From Welwitschia mirabilis (Eukaryota; Gnetophyta; Gnetopsida; Welwitschiales), in assembly GCA_051453625.1 (NCBI GenBank), contig JBOZIK010000001.1, forward strand, positions 80,324,877-80,388,876: DNA of 64,000 nt, in the 5' to 3' direction. Both the position numbers and the translations under genes were made by a program. Positions 49,348 through 60,816 of this stretch are shown one piece after another (position 1 is the first letter of the stretch; each line of letters opens with the position of its first letter). The notes under the pieces were generated by a model that did not search any database, was not told the DNA's origin, and was given only the letters and a program-made list of their open reading frames with translations.

Positions 49348-49365
49348 TGGTGTCATTGTTATGGA
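49348..49365 (+). other. Primer binding site of element F
   Basis: TGGTGTCATTGTTATGGA differs from TGGCGCCGTTGCCGGGGA at 7 positions, 6 of them transitions. Confidence 0.75.
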
Positions 49366-50419
49366 GGATGGCATGGTAGTATCTTAGAAAAGTACTAGTT
49401 TTCTCTTTTGTAGGTTTTTAATTTTCTAGTGAAGGATACTAGTTCTTCTTCCAATGATACCCAAACTAGTCNNNNNNNNNNATTTCTTTTCTTTTTCTTT
49501 CCAGTGGTTGGTACTACTCCTTTCTAATGTTATCCCAAACTACCCTATCTCTTTAAAGTTTATTTTTATTTTATTTTCTATAGGTCTAACACTTATTATA
49601 GGTTACATTAGAGTTAAGAAAATTTTATAAACCTTAAAAGTTTTAACTAAACTTTATTATTGCATTTTTGTGATTTCCTTTTCTATGGTGTGCATATAAA
49701 AATTAAAATTTTCTTTTAAAAAAATATGATTCTTATTACATTTTACTTACATTTGTTATTTCACTACACTTATAAATAATTAAAATCTTTAAAACTTTTC
49801 TCACAATTTCACTCAATTGTATTCATTTCTGTATTTTATTTCATTATAGCCTCAACACTGTAAGTGCTCTATTTGTGATTGGAAAATTTGTTTGTATAAC
49901 CTTGGAACCCTTTATGACTTGAAATCCTTAGTTATCTTTTCTTTTTATTATTTAAATCTTCTTGCAACCATCTAAACCTATCTCTTGTATGACTTGAAAC
50001 TCTGATAGAATAGGAAGATTAACCTAAAACAACATGAAATCCTTTACTGATCACAATAAAATGAGAGAACTTAAAACCCAAAACTAAGCTCATGAGGACT
50101 CTTAATAATAAGCCTCAAATACTTAAAAAAACCAAAATAATCAAAATTACTTTCCATAAAATAATTTAATTAATCCACTTAGTTCTTTAATGGAATCTTA
50201 TCAAATCAAAAAATGCTCAATAGGTTAAAAGATTATTACTTTACCCAAGAAGTGGTCAATTGGAAAGTTGCCCTTATTGTTTCTACTAATTAATCTAGGT
50301 AAAACCTTTACATTTCCCTTTAATCAAAAAGCCTAGGAACATGCTCTTATATAGTATCATCATCTATTAATCAAAGGATAGAATTTAATATTCCACTACC
50401 CAACTCTTGCTTCATTTTC
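49366..50419 (+). other. Leader of element F, 10-N gap at 49472
   Basis: No open frame is supported in the leader up to the gag start. ACTAGT-containing copies at 49427 and 49464 are short and probably chance. Confidence 0.4.
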
Positions 50420-51500
50420 AAGGACTTGAATCTGAAAGGTTCTTATCCATACCTTAAAGAATTTAAGTGTGTTTTATCAACTATCCCTTAATTCTACAAT
50501 ACTTAATGATTCATTAGACTCAATTTAATCCCTTTTTCCCTAAAAATGAAGGCAAAATATTTGGACTTGAGTAAAGGCTTTATCTCTAAGTTCTTTCCTA
50601 ATTATAAGACAAATGTCCTTTGGAAATAAATTATGAACTTTCAACAGAAAGATCACAAAACCTTCTCCCAGATCTTAGAAAAATATAAATATATACATTA
50701 AAATGTCATAGATATGGTTTCAAATTAAGTAGGAAGATAAGTTTATTTTATGATGGGTTATCCACAAATATCTGCTAACTAGTGAAAATGATGAGCTAAG
50801 GTAATTTCCTTAGCATGCCCTTAGATGAGATTTGGAAGTATTTAGAAAGTATAATCAAGAGCTTAAAAAATTGGGAGAAACATATAGAACCTTCAAGATC
50901 ACACCATATACGTAGATTACTTAGTGTCTTTAAGATATTAAAAACCTTTGAGATGAAAAATAAAATTGATGAACCAGTAAGAAAGTTAGAATTATTAACT
51001 ACTTCACCTTCAACCCCACCTATGGTGGTCAAAATTAATTGTTTAATTTGCCATATTAACAATCATGAAACTACTAAATTTCCATCTATTCCTTTATTCC
51101 AAAGTACAGTTAATAAAGAAGTAAATGCAGTAAGATAATGGTCAAATTCCCAAACAATCCTTATTCAAACACTTACAATCTTGGTTAGCAAAATCATCCA
51201 AATTTCTTTTGGAAGTAAGAATACACTCCACAAAAAAATTTCTACCCTAAAAATTTGTTTTCCTTATCTTCTAATTTTTATCCTTCAACTTCAAACAAGC
51301 AAATCACTTTATCTAACTCGTTAGATGATACTTTCAAAAATTTCATGAACATATAAAAATACATAAATTAAAGAGAAGAATAAATAAATCAAAAGATTAA
51401 ATAAATCCTAAACCAACTCTAATAAACAAACAATCACATTCTTTCATCAATAAACTAAAGATAAATAGGGGAATTCATCATGAGCGTTCAACCAAACCAA
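50420..51500 (+). pseudogene. Gag of element F, first copy
   Basis: GSYPYLKEFKCVLSTIP (about 50436) is followed by LNLIPFSLKMKAKYLDLSKG, ISKFFPNYKTNVLWK (50584 on) and IMNFQQKDHKTFSQILEKYK, which is the Athila/Tat gag core. An open stretch 50815-51138 carries DEIWKYLESIIKSLKNWE and the zinc knuckle CLICHINNHETTKF at 51040-51081, where the last Cys is Phe. After 51140 the frame is an Asn/Ser-rich tail with many stops. Confidence 0.8.
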
Positions 51501-51699
51501 AAAGTAGTTAGATTTATATAAGGAGTAGAACACATAGAAGAGATTAAGTCTATATACTTAAAAGTGGAAAGAGCAAGAAAATCTACCCATATAAAATAAG
51601 CATAAGAATAAATAGAACCCAATATAAAATAAGAAAAAGAATAAGAGTGAAGATCCATTACTCATTTACAAAGAACCATTGTCTTTTCCCCAATAGCTT

Positions 51700-52515
51700 A
51701 GAAAGGAAAATATAATAAAAAAGTAATTAGAGGTCCTTGAAATTTTCAAAGAAGTTAAAATAAATATTCCCCTTCTAGAAGCCATGAAATAGGTCCCTTC
51801 CTATGCTAAATTCATTAAGGACTTATGCATGATAAAAAGGCAAGTAAACATTAAATCTAAAGTGTTATTAGCCTAATGAATGAGTATGATTCTTTAAAAT
51901 TAATTCCCACAAAGTACAAAGATCCTAGGTGTCCCACAATTACCATTATCATAGGGAACAAAACTCTCATCCAAGTCTTGTTGGACTTAGGAACTAGTGT
52001 AAACTTACTCCCTTATAAAACCTATAAGGACTTAGTTTTAGAAATGCTCAAAAACACAAAACTCTAATTCTAATTAGCAAATAACTCTATTAAAACATCA
52101 TTAGGAGTTATCAAGGATGTTATAGTTAAAGTGAATAGCTGTTACCTCCAACTAGATTTTTGGGTCTTAGACATGAATAAATAATCAAACCAAATAGTGC
52201 CTGTCATATTAGGAAGACCATTATTAGCAATCTACAATTCCTTAATCAATTGCAATAATAGATTAATGAAAATTTCATTTAACAACATGACAATAGAGCT
52301 AAACATCTTTAGTGCTATGAAGTTACCATTGAACGATAAAGGAGTAGAGCACATAGATAGGATAGAAAACCTTGTTGAGGATTAGGAATCAACTTCTAAC
52401 TCTTCTAAAAATAATAAAATAGAATAGTCATAAGAAACATGCCCTATAGCCCAAAATGAAGTTGACTTAGAACTTAAACCTTTACCTTATGATCTAAAAT
52501 ATTCTTTCTTAGCTA
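51700..52515 (+). pseudogene. Protease of element F, first copy
   Basis: The linker VKINIPLLEAMK (about 51757) and YAKFIKDLCMIKR lead to an open stretch 51876-52067. It holds PTITIIIGNKTLIQVLLDLG and TSVNLLPYKTYKDL; the catalytic DLGTS at 51984-51998 is complete. A second open stretch 52197-52385 reads PVILGRPLLAIYNSLINCNN and MKISFNNMTIELNIF. The frame then runs on to the gap at 52516. Confidence 0.8.
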
Positions 52516-52615
52516 NNNNNNNNNNNNNNNNNNNNNNNNNNNNNNNNNNNNNNNNNNNNNNNNNNNNNNNNNNNNNNNNNNNNNNNNNNNNNNNNNNNNN
52601 NNNNNNNNNNNNNNN
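52516..52615. other. Assembly gap, 100 N
   Basis: It lies between the two gag-protease copies of element F. Confidence 0.99.
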
Positions 52616-52692
52616 TTGTATTTTGCATCTTATTGATAATTAACAGGATTGAAATTGAAACGTGAACTATTGCACAAATACACACTGCAACA
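52616..52692 (+). repeat. 3' end of a family A LTR, inserted in element F
   Basis: TTGTATTTTGCATC ... GCACAAATACACACTGCAACA matches the last 80 bp of the family A and G LTRs (21380-21461, 62140-62220). No primer binding site follows. The rest is in the gap. Confidence 0.65.
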
Positions 52693-52699
52693 GTTAGCA

Positions 52700-54300
52700 T
52701 CATCTAGTTTGGTCAACTAATGTCTTCAAAATCCTATAAAAATTTTAGATAAATAATAAAATTGATAAACTAGTAAAAAAGTTAGAATCATTAACTACCT
52801 TATCCTCAACCTCATCTATGGTCTCTAAACCTAAGTGTTTAATCCATCATATCAACACTCATGAAATCATTGAATGTCCATATATCCTTAATTATAGATC
52901 ATAGATAAAAAAGATAAACACGATAAAACAATGGCAAAATCTTAAACAATAATCCATAATCAAATACTTATAATTTTAATTGGGAAATAATCCAAACTTC
53001 TCTTAGAAATAATACAACATTCCACAAAAAAATTCATAGCCTAAAAATTTGTTTCCCTCATCTTCTAATTATTATCTATCATCTTCAAATCATTAAAACA
53101 TTTTATCTAATTTGTTGAAGGATATCATTAAAAAGTTTATGGAAAGAAAAATACAAACAAATCAAAGGATTAAAAAAAGCATATACTAAGTCTAACAAAA
53201 ATCATCCACATTGTTTTATCAATAAATTAAATATAAATAGGAAACTTTTTCATGAGTTTTCAACCAAATCCAAAAGGAGTTAGATTTATAAAACACCTAG
53301 TAGAGACTAAAACTATACATCTTAGAAGTGGGAAAGTTCTAGAAAATCCATCCACATAAAATAAGCCTAAGGATAAACAAAAATCCACACAAAAATAAGT
53401 AAAAGGAAAAGAGTGAAATTTCATTGCCTATTTATAAAGAATCATTACCTTTTTTCTAATAGCTTAGAAATGATAACATAATGAAGAAATTAGAGGCCCT
53501 ATAAATTATCAAACAAGTTGAAATAAAAATTCCCTTTCTAGAAGTTATGAAATAGGTTCCCTGCTATGCAAAATTCCTTAAGGACTTATGTACTATAAAA
53601 ATGCAAATAAATAATAAATATAAAGCTTTTTTATCTAAACAAATAAGTGTAATTCTTCAAAATAAATTTTCATCAAAGTATAATTACTATTATCATAGGC
53701 AATAAAACATTGAACCAAGTCTTTTGAATTTAGGAGTCAACGTAAACTTACTTCCTTAGAAAAATTATAAGGAGTTACACTTGGAAGGCCTCAAAAAACA
53801 TGAAACTGTAGCTCTAGTTAGTGGATAATGCTATTAAAACACTACTAGAAGTCATTGAGGATGTCATATTAGAGTGGATAGTTATTACTTCCTAGTGGAT
53901 TTTGTGACCTTCGACATAGAGAAATCATTAAACCAAATAATGTCTATCATATTAGGGACATCTTTCTTAGTAACCTTAAATGTCTTAATCAATTGCAAGA
54001 ATGGATTAATAAAAATTTCATTCAACAACATAACCATAGAGCTAAACATATTTAATACTATGAAGTTGCCTTTGAATGACAAAGGGATAGAGCACATAGA
54101 TAGGGTAGAAGGCCTTGTTGAGGATTAGAAATCCACTTTCATTCTTTTGGAAATGATGAAATTGATCAATCTGAAGAAACATGCCTCATAGCCTAAAATG
54201 AAGTTGACTTAAAACTTAAACTCTTGCCTTATAATGTAAAATATTCTTTCTTAGGTAATAACTCCATCTTATTAGTAGTCATAAACTCTTTCTTGACCCC
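52700..54300 (+). pseudogene. Gag-protease of element F, second copy
   Basis: From 52730 the sequence repeats 50930 onwards: AATAAAATTGATAAACTAGT, the decayed knuckle near 52836, the Asn-rich tail, the linker near 53520 and the protease. ILGTSFLVTLNVLINCKNG and LIKISFNNITIELNIF lie at 53948-54060. The active site is NLGVN, so Asp and Ser are lost. It ends GIEHIDRVEGLVED, where the first copy has GVEHIDRIENLVED. Identity is too low for a recent assembly duplicate. Confidence 0.75.
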
Positions 54301-54439
54301 GTTCAAGAAGATCAATTACTAAAACTCTTAAGGAAGAATAAATAGGTAGTAGGATGAACCCTCTTTGACATCAAAGGCAATGACTCTAATATTTGCATGT
54401 ACCATATTTATTTAGAGGATAATACCAAACCATCCATTG

Positions 54440-55740
54440 AAGCACAACATAGAAAAATCCAACTATGAGGGAAATTATTAAAAATGAGGTAATTAAACTT
54501 CTTAATAATGGGATTATCTATTCTATTTTAGATAGCAAGTGGATAATTCTAACCCATACTATGGTCAAGAAATTAGAAATTACCCTAGTCCTTAATGAAC
54601 ATAATGAGCTTATCCGTACCAAACCTACTATAAAATGGAGGATGTGTATTAATTATTAGAAATTAAATGCTATCTCTAGAAAAGATCATTATTCTCTTCC
54701 TTTTTTAGATCAAATTTTAGAATAACTCGTAAGCCACCATTTTAGCTATTTCTTGGATGGTTACTTAGGTCACAACTAAATTGAAATTGCTTTCAAAGAC
54801 CAAGACAAAACCACCTTCACTAGATCCTTTGGAATGTCTTCTTATAAACAAATATCATTGGCTTATGCAATGCACCTGCCACTTTCCAATATTGCATGTT
54901 TATAATTGTGTCCAACTTATTATATTTAGGTGTCAAAATATTCATGGATGATTTCCTCATTTATGGAACCTCATTTAACCATTGTTTAAACAGCTTAGAA
55001 TTTGTCCTCAAAAGATGCATTGAAAAATGCCTTATTCTTAACTAAGGAAAATGTCATTTGATGGTAAATCAAGGCATAGTTTTAGAAGATTTTACCTCTA
55101 AGAAGGAAATTTAGATAGATTCGGCTAAGATCTTCTTAATCACATGCCTTCAAATCCTCAAAAGCAAAAAGATATTAGATCATTCATCAAATATTTTAGT
55201 AAAATATCTAAGGCTTTATGTGATCTTTTAAATAAGGATACCTCCTTTAACTAGACTCTAGAGTGTCAAAATGCATTTAAATAACTTTAAGAAAACTAAC
55301 TTCCACACCCATTATCCAAACACCCAATTGGAAGTTATCTTTCGAACTTATGTGTAATGCTAATGACTTTATAATAGTATTCATTTTAGAACAAAGAGTT
55401 AATTAAAAGCCAATTGTGATTTACTATGCCAGTAAAACCCTAGATGATACTTAAATTAATTGCATAATCAAAAAGAAGGGCTTCTGGCTATTTTTTTAAT
55501 CATTGAAAAATTTAGGCAATACATTTTAGGATCTGAGGTAGTTATTTAAATTAATTACTTAGCCCTTAGATACCTTTTAGGATATTAGGATTCAAAACCA
55601 TGTCTTATTATATGGATCCTCCTCCTTTAAGAATTTGATTTAGAGATTAATAATAAGAAAGGCTTTGATAGTATTGCGATAGATTATGTTTCACACATAT
55701 CTCTAAATAATTTACAAAAATTTTTAGCTATTGATAATAC
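54440..55740 (+). pseudogene. Reverse transcriptase and RNase H of element F
   Basis: An open stretch 54465-54659 reads NEVIKLLNNGIIYSILDSKW (family ...LLxxGxIYPISDSxW) and KPTIKWRMCINY. KLNAISRKDHYSLPFLDQIL, FLDGYLGHN, and KDQDKTTFTRSFGM follow. The catalytic FMDD at 54941-54952 is intact, in VKIFMDDFLIYGTSF. RNase H begins FELMCNANDF near 55338 and goes on with KPIVIYYASKTLDDT. Stops are present in most blocks. Confidence 0.9.
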
Positions 55741-57000
55741 TTTTCCTAACAAACATCTCTTTTCAATTAAAGAAATACCCTGATTTGTAGACATTACTAA
55801 CTACTTAATGTTTAAAACTATTTCTTTTCATTGGACCATTAATCACAAAAAGAAGTTCTTAAGACAAGTTAAATATTTATTCTAGGACAACCCATACCTT
55901 TTTAAATATTGTCTGAATTAATTCATTTGCAAATGTATTCATCAAACCAACATTTAATACATACATAAACACTGCCATTTAAAGGCTTATGAGGACTACT
56001 ACTTAGTAAACAAAAGTGCAACAAAAATCCTCCAATCTAGTTTTTATTGGCCATCAATTTTTAAAGACTACTATATTTATTGTAAATTTTGTGATATCTT
56101 TCAAAGGTTATAATGTATTTCTCATAAACAAATGTTTCCTTTAAACCTCATCCTTGCTATTGAAACTTTCGATGTATGGGAAATTGATTTTCAAGACCCT
56201 TATCCATCATCTAATGGACATTACTACATCCTTGTTTATGTCAAATATGTAATGAAATGGGTTGAAGCTTATGCTTCTAGAACAAATAACACTAAGATGA
56301 TAGTTTGATTATTTAAAGAAAATGTCTTAACTAAATTTGATTGTCCCCATATTTTAACTAGCAATGGAGAGATAGATTTTTATAATAAAATAATTAATAA
56401 CCTTCTTGTTAAATATAGAGTTACACATAAAGTTATAGCACCTTATCACTCACAAACAAGGGGCCAAGTTGAGGTTATGAATAGGAAACTTAATAAAATC
56501 CTTTAAATAGTAGTAAACTCAACACAAAAAAACTAGTTTTTCAAACTTAATAATGTCTTATGAGCATACTGCACTACTTATAAAACACCCTTAGGGATGT
56601 TATCTTTCTGATTACTCTACAGTAAAGCATGTCATTCACTTATGGAACTTGAGAATAGGACTTATTGAGCAATCAAAAATATAAACTTAGACTTAGAGGT
56701 TTTAAAGAAAACTAGGGTCATACAACTCAATGACCTAGATGAAATTAGAAATCACGCCTATGACAATATGAGAATAAATAAGGATACAATCAAGAGATTC
56801 CATGATCAACATATCCTTAGAAAAACCTTTTAGGAAGGATGACTAGTCTTGATATATAACTCATGCTTACATCTTTTTCCAAATAAACTAGTAACTAAGT
56901 GAAAAGAATCCTTTTTAATTAAAAAAGTTTTTACCACATGGATTTATTCTCATTAAAAATCCCAAAAACAATAAACTTCTTAAAGGCAATGGACATGACC
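55741..57000 (+). pseudogene. Integrase of element F
   Basis: The HHCC part is worn (HCHLKAYEDYY near 55972; CKFCDIFQRL near 56082). The core reads DVWEIDFQDPYPSSNGHYYI (about 56172), where D1 is kept, then TSNGEIDFYN (about 56359), where D2 is Asn, then VEVMNRKLNKIL (about 56470), where the Glu of the triad is Lys. Each loss is one G-to-A change. TPLGMLSF...YSKACHSLMELE and the long C-terminal helix (LDEIRNHAYDNMRINKDTIK) follow, with the usual end near 57000. Confidence 0.85.
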
Positions 57001-58383
57001 TGAAACATTATCACTCATCCCACCACCCTTTTGTACCTTACCATTCACTAAATCCATTATCAAATCACTTCATAAAACCCATAAACCATCCATCAACCCA
57101 TAAATCCATGCATTTTTAAGACTTATTGATCCAACTTAAAAGCCCTTAAAACAAAAACCCAATAATAAGAGATCATTTTACAACCTAAGTAATGTTTAAG
57201 ATATAGTTTATGTATGGGTTTTTAAGAGAAAGAATGCTTATTTTGAGTAGGTTAGTTAAGAACGCATTCACTTAGAGTCTATGGTTTTTATAAACTATGG
57301 TTGAAAAGGTGGGATTTACCTTCACATTTACTCTTTAAGTAAAAATACTTTAATGGGAATACGATTTATCTTGACTAGGCTAATAAGCCAATAACCCCCT
57401 AAAAGTTCATAAAAAATGACTATGGGAAGATGAAGAAAAGAAAATAATATATCTCTTTTCCAAAAGCACATAACACTAATCACGTAATTGGGTTTAGTTA
57501 ATTGCATTGAGGCTATGGATGCCTATATGAAATGTAACTCTAATGATCTATTTATGACATGCTCAATTGCATTGGGGCTATAAACACTCATTGGCAATGC
57601 ATTAGTAATTTCTACATAATATAATATGCTTAACTCTATTGGTAGAAAGTGTTGTAACAATGGATGCTTAATTTGGTTTCAAGGCATAATACTAAGGAAA
57701 TATGAATAAATGGGAATGGAAAATAAAGGAATAAAAAGGTGGGAATTAAAGGCCCTGTATGAACTATTTTCTCTTAATTTTTATACTTAGGATTTGCACT
57801 AATTCTTTAGATCCCTACAGGTTACTTGGTTAATAATATGGTTCATAAAAATAAATAATGATAATAATTCAAAAAAATAATAAAAGGCTATTAACTTAGG
57901 ATAGTCTGCTCATTTATTCATTGATTTTTTATTTCACTTCATTCACACATTTTTCATCTCATTTACCTTGCATCACTTCACTACACTCCACTTCATATCA
58001 TTCTCATGAAAGATAACTTCTATTTTTACAAATAGTTTTTTCACTTAGTACATGCTTAGTTATAAATAGCTTGTCTTTTTATTTAGTTTAATTTACATCA
58101 TTTTTAATAAAAGAACTATTCATGATTTTTCTACACTTATTTTCTCAAATAACTTAACATTTTTACCATAAACTTTAAGGACAAATTCAAGTTTTGGTTA
58201 GGGGTGTGGCATCTTTATTTTCATTAAACATTTTAGCTTTGATGCCTTAATTACATAAAATTGGTCAGAAAATTTTCAAGTTATCTCATTCACACACATG
58301 ATGTGCTTTTGACACAAATAATTTTTCCATTTTCAATCATTTTGTTATTGATGTTTTACTAAGACACTAGCAAATGGTTGGCT
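57001..58383 (+). other. 3' region of element F
   Basis: No coding signal is seen. GCATTGAGGCTATGGATGCC and TCTAATGATCTATTTATGAC (57500-57560) are shared with 24130-24200. No extra ORF is seen between integrase and LTR. Confidence 0.5.
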
Positions 58384-58389
58384 AGGAGG
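58384..58389 (+). other. Polypurine tract of element F
   Basis: AGGAGG directly precedes the 3' LTR start TGTTAATATG, in the context GGTTGGCTAGGAGG. Confidence 0.6.
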
Positions 58390-59602
58390 TGTTAATATGT
58401 AAGAATCAACTTTTGTATCAAGTATTTCAAGTTAATTTATTATAAATGAAGACATTAATTTAATCATAAAATATGTTTTTTATTGCTTTTAAAATAAAAT
58501 TAGGTGTTATGTTTTTTCCATATTAAACTATAGATATTTAGCATTTTTGGAATACATAGTAGAAGATGGACTCAATTCTACATAAAACANNNNNNNNNNG
58601 GTGGTGACACATAGCAAAAGTAATTAAAGACACGTGGTAGAAGCATGTGGAGGTGGCATTGAAGACATACGGTAATAGCACTATTTGGTAAAGGAATTTG
58701 CTTCAAAGGCCACATGTTAGACTCACTATAATAAAGACTCCATCAAACGCTACCTAACAGCCTTCACCAAATGCTACAAGATAGAATATTATGTACCTAA
58801 TACAAAATGATGAATATTATACCTAATGCTACAAGCCAAAAGTTCTAATCATCCCTCACTTACATCTCTTCCTATAATAGGGTCTTGAACACTTTATTAT
58901 ATTTACCTTTATCTTGGAGACATTGAAGACTTTGGATCATCAACTAATGATGATTTTCTAGGTGACTCTTTAAGAGAGTGAGCTAGTCTTTAAAGATTAC
59001 TTGAAGAGTTATTCTTACTTTCTTCTTCCTTTGCTGTAAAGTTCTTCTTTCTATAATAAAAAAGTTATTTTTCTTTGATCTTGTTTCATGAGTAATATCA
59101 TAATTAGGATTCTTAGATAACTTTTTTAACTATTAAGTTTAATTTAGTTGTATGAAATTCTTTTTAATACTTAATCTTTTAATTTCGTAGATCTTGAGTG
59201 CTTTAGGGGCTCTTACTTTTCATTGTTATTTAAGATTAAAGTATTAGTTCTATTCACTATTTATCATATGATGGATGAGATTATGTCCAATGAATTGGAT
59301 AGAAAGAACTTGTTGATTTTTATTATTTTGCAAGAAATGGGTTAGATAACTTTGAGTTTAATGATTGCAAATGATAAATTAGTAATACCTTGGAGCTAGT
59401 TTACTTCCCTACTCTCTCAGACAAAGTTCGAATATGATTTTAAATTCCATCTCTTCTTCTTTTTTAATTTTCTTTTTGTACTTTTATTAGGATTAAAGTT
59501 AGTGTAATTCTAGCCAATGCCTAATGTTATTCCTGAGGAATAATGATCATTAAGTTTATAACTTAGTTTTAAATCTGGTTCATTATATTATAAAGTTAAT
59601 CA
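58390..59602 (+). repeat. 3' LTR of element F
   Basis: It starts TGTTAATATGTAAGAATCAA and ends TATAAAGTTAATCA. It matches the 5' LTR along its length, with many transitions and a 10-N gap at 58590 that replaces about 20 bp. Confidence 0.9.
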
Positions 59603-59607
59603 TGCAT
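59603..59607. repeat. Target-site duplication of element F, right
   Basis: TGCAT here pairs with TGCAC at 48137-48141. Confidence 0.75.
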
Positions 59608-60540
59608 TCTTTTAAAGACATATTCATTTGCCACTCTATTAGTATTTTATGGCATTCATTGAGAAATGTAATCTTTGGGCATTTTAGAATGAATTATTAT
59701 GAGATTTAGAATGTTAAAACATGCTACAAGATTCTTCTATTTTGAGTTTAATCACATTCTACAACATACTTATTTTAAGTGATAGCTATAGCTATTACAA
59801 CTTAATGTAAACATTTATAGTTTATTACCTTCTTATGAGGTGAAGATTGATCTTAGCTTTATTTTATGTATGAACATCACTATTATTTTTTATAAGGGTT
59901 AGACCTTGGATTACGCTTTCTTGATTATTATAATTATCAGTAATGCTAGCATCTCAATATCACAAGTTAACCTCATTTAACCTAAAAATCCACTTTTAGA
60001 GTTTAGTAAGAAATGACGACTATCAATTCTAACTAGTAAACGTACAAGTAGGAGGCCTTCTAAATTCTAGTTTCAACACTCTTACTCTATAGCTTCTTAT
60101 AATTCATCATCCATAAACAAGGTTTTAAAAGCTATTTCTAAGATAATAGACAATATTAGACATAATATATCAAGGTTAAAGAAGTATTATTCTATAACCA
60201 ATAAAGAAGAGACTCCAATAGGTAGTTAAGAATCTATGGGGATTCCCATTTAATTCAATTTCAAGAAGGATTTAGAGGCAGAGGTACCTTTCGTACATCC
60301 TACTATAGGATATTACTCAGGTCTTACTGTAGATTCTAATTTTTTAGAGATCATAGTGAAGAAGGCATAAACATAGAGGAAGCATAAGGCTCTAGCATAA
60401 TAATAGGAGGAGTACCATACTCTATTACAGTTATAATAGAAGTAGCAGAAAGACTATAAAAGCTCTAATGATCAGCCACTCATCTTTCACAGTCCTCATT
60501 ACAAATTACCCATTTGCTATCCCACATAACCTTCATCATC
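59608..60540 (+). pseudogene. Decayed extra ORF (b), right part
   Basis: If one target copy is kept, the frame of ORF (b) continues here without a shift: LLKTYSFATLLVFYGIH, then RFRMLKHATRFFYFEFNHIL (about 59712), LLQLNVNIYSLLPSYEVKID (about 59794) and LSFILCMNITIIFYKG. The order fits the second half of the 'putative plant transposon protein' family. A basic, then Glu/Gln-rich tail reaches about 60450. In-frame stops are mostly TAG, TAA or TGA explained by C-to-T. Confidence 0.55.
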
Positions 60541-60816
60541 CCCTCATCCATTATTAAAATGTAAAATTGACATCATAATTAACTTAAAAGACTAATTAAC
60601 CTTAACAGAAGACATTAATATCATCAATTTTATAATAAAATATGTCTTCTATTGATGTATACATTAATTATAAAATTAAATATTTTCCATAACATTTTTC
60701 AAGTATATTATGCTTAATTAGAGGAGATGCCTTAATTTTATCCTCAACCTACTTAAGACACTAAGACTATTATCTAAGACTATTGGTGTTGTTGACCTAT
60801 GTACTTAAAAAACTTT
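60541..60816. other. A+T-rich stretch, no gene seen
   Basis: It lies between ORF (b) and the next LTR. Nothing is supported. Confidence 0.4.

Larger units (their letters stand above)
48142..59602 (+). mobile_element. Full-length gypsy element F
   Basis: The element is 11.5 kb with LTRs of about 1.2 kb at both ends, primer binding site, gag, protease, RT, RNase H, integrase and polypurine tract, flanked by a 5-bp target repeat. All frames are broken. A gag-protease segment is present twice with a gap and a foreign LTR end between the copies. Confidence 0.9.

Noticed and set aside
50796-51062. Minus-strand ORF opposite gag of element F
   Set aside because: It is the shadow of the plus-strand gag frame, which has the zinc knuckle and capsid features.
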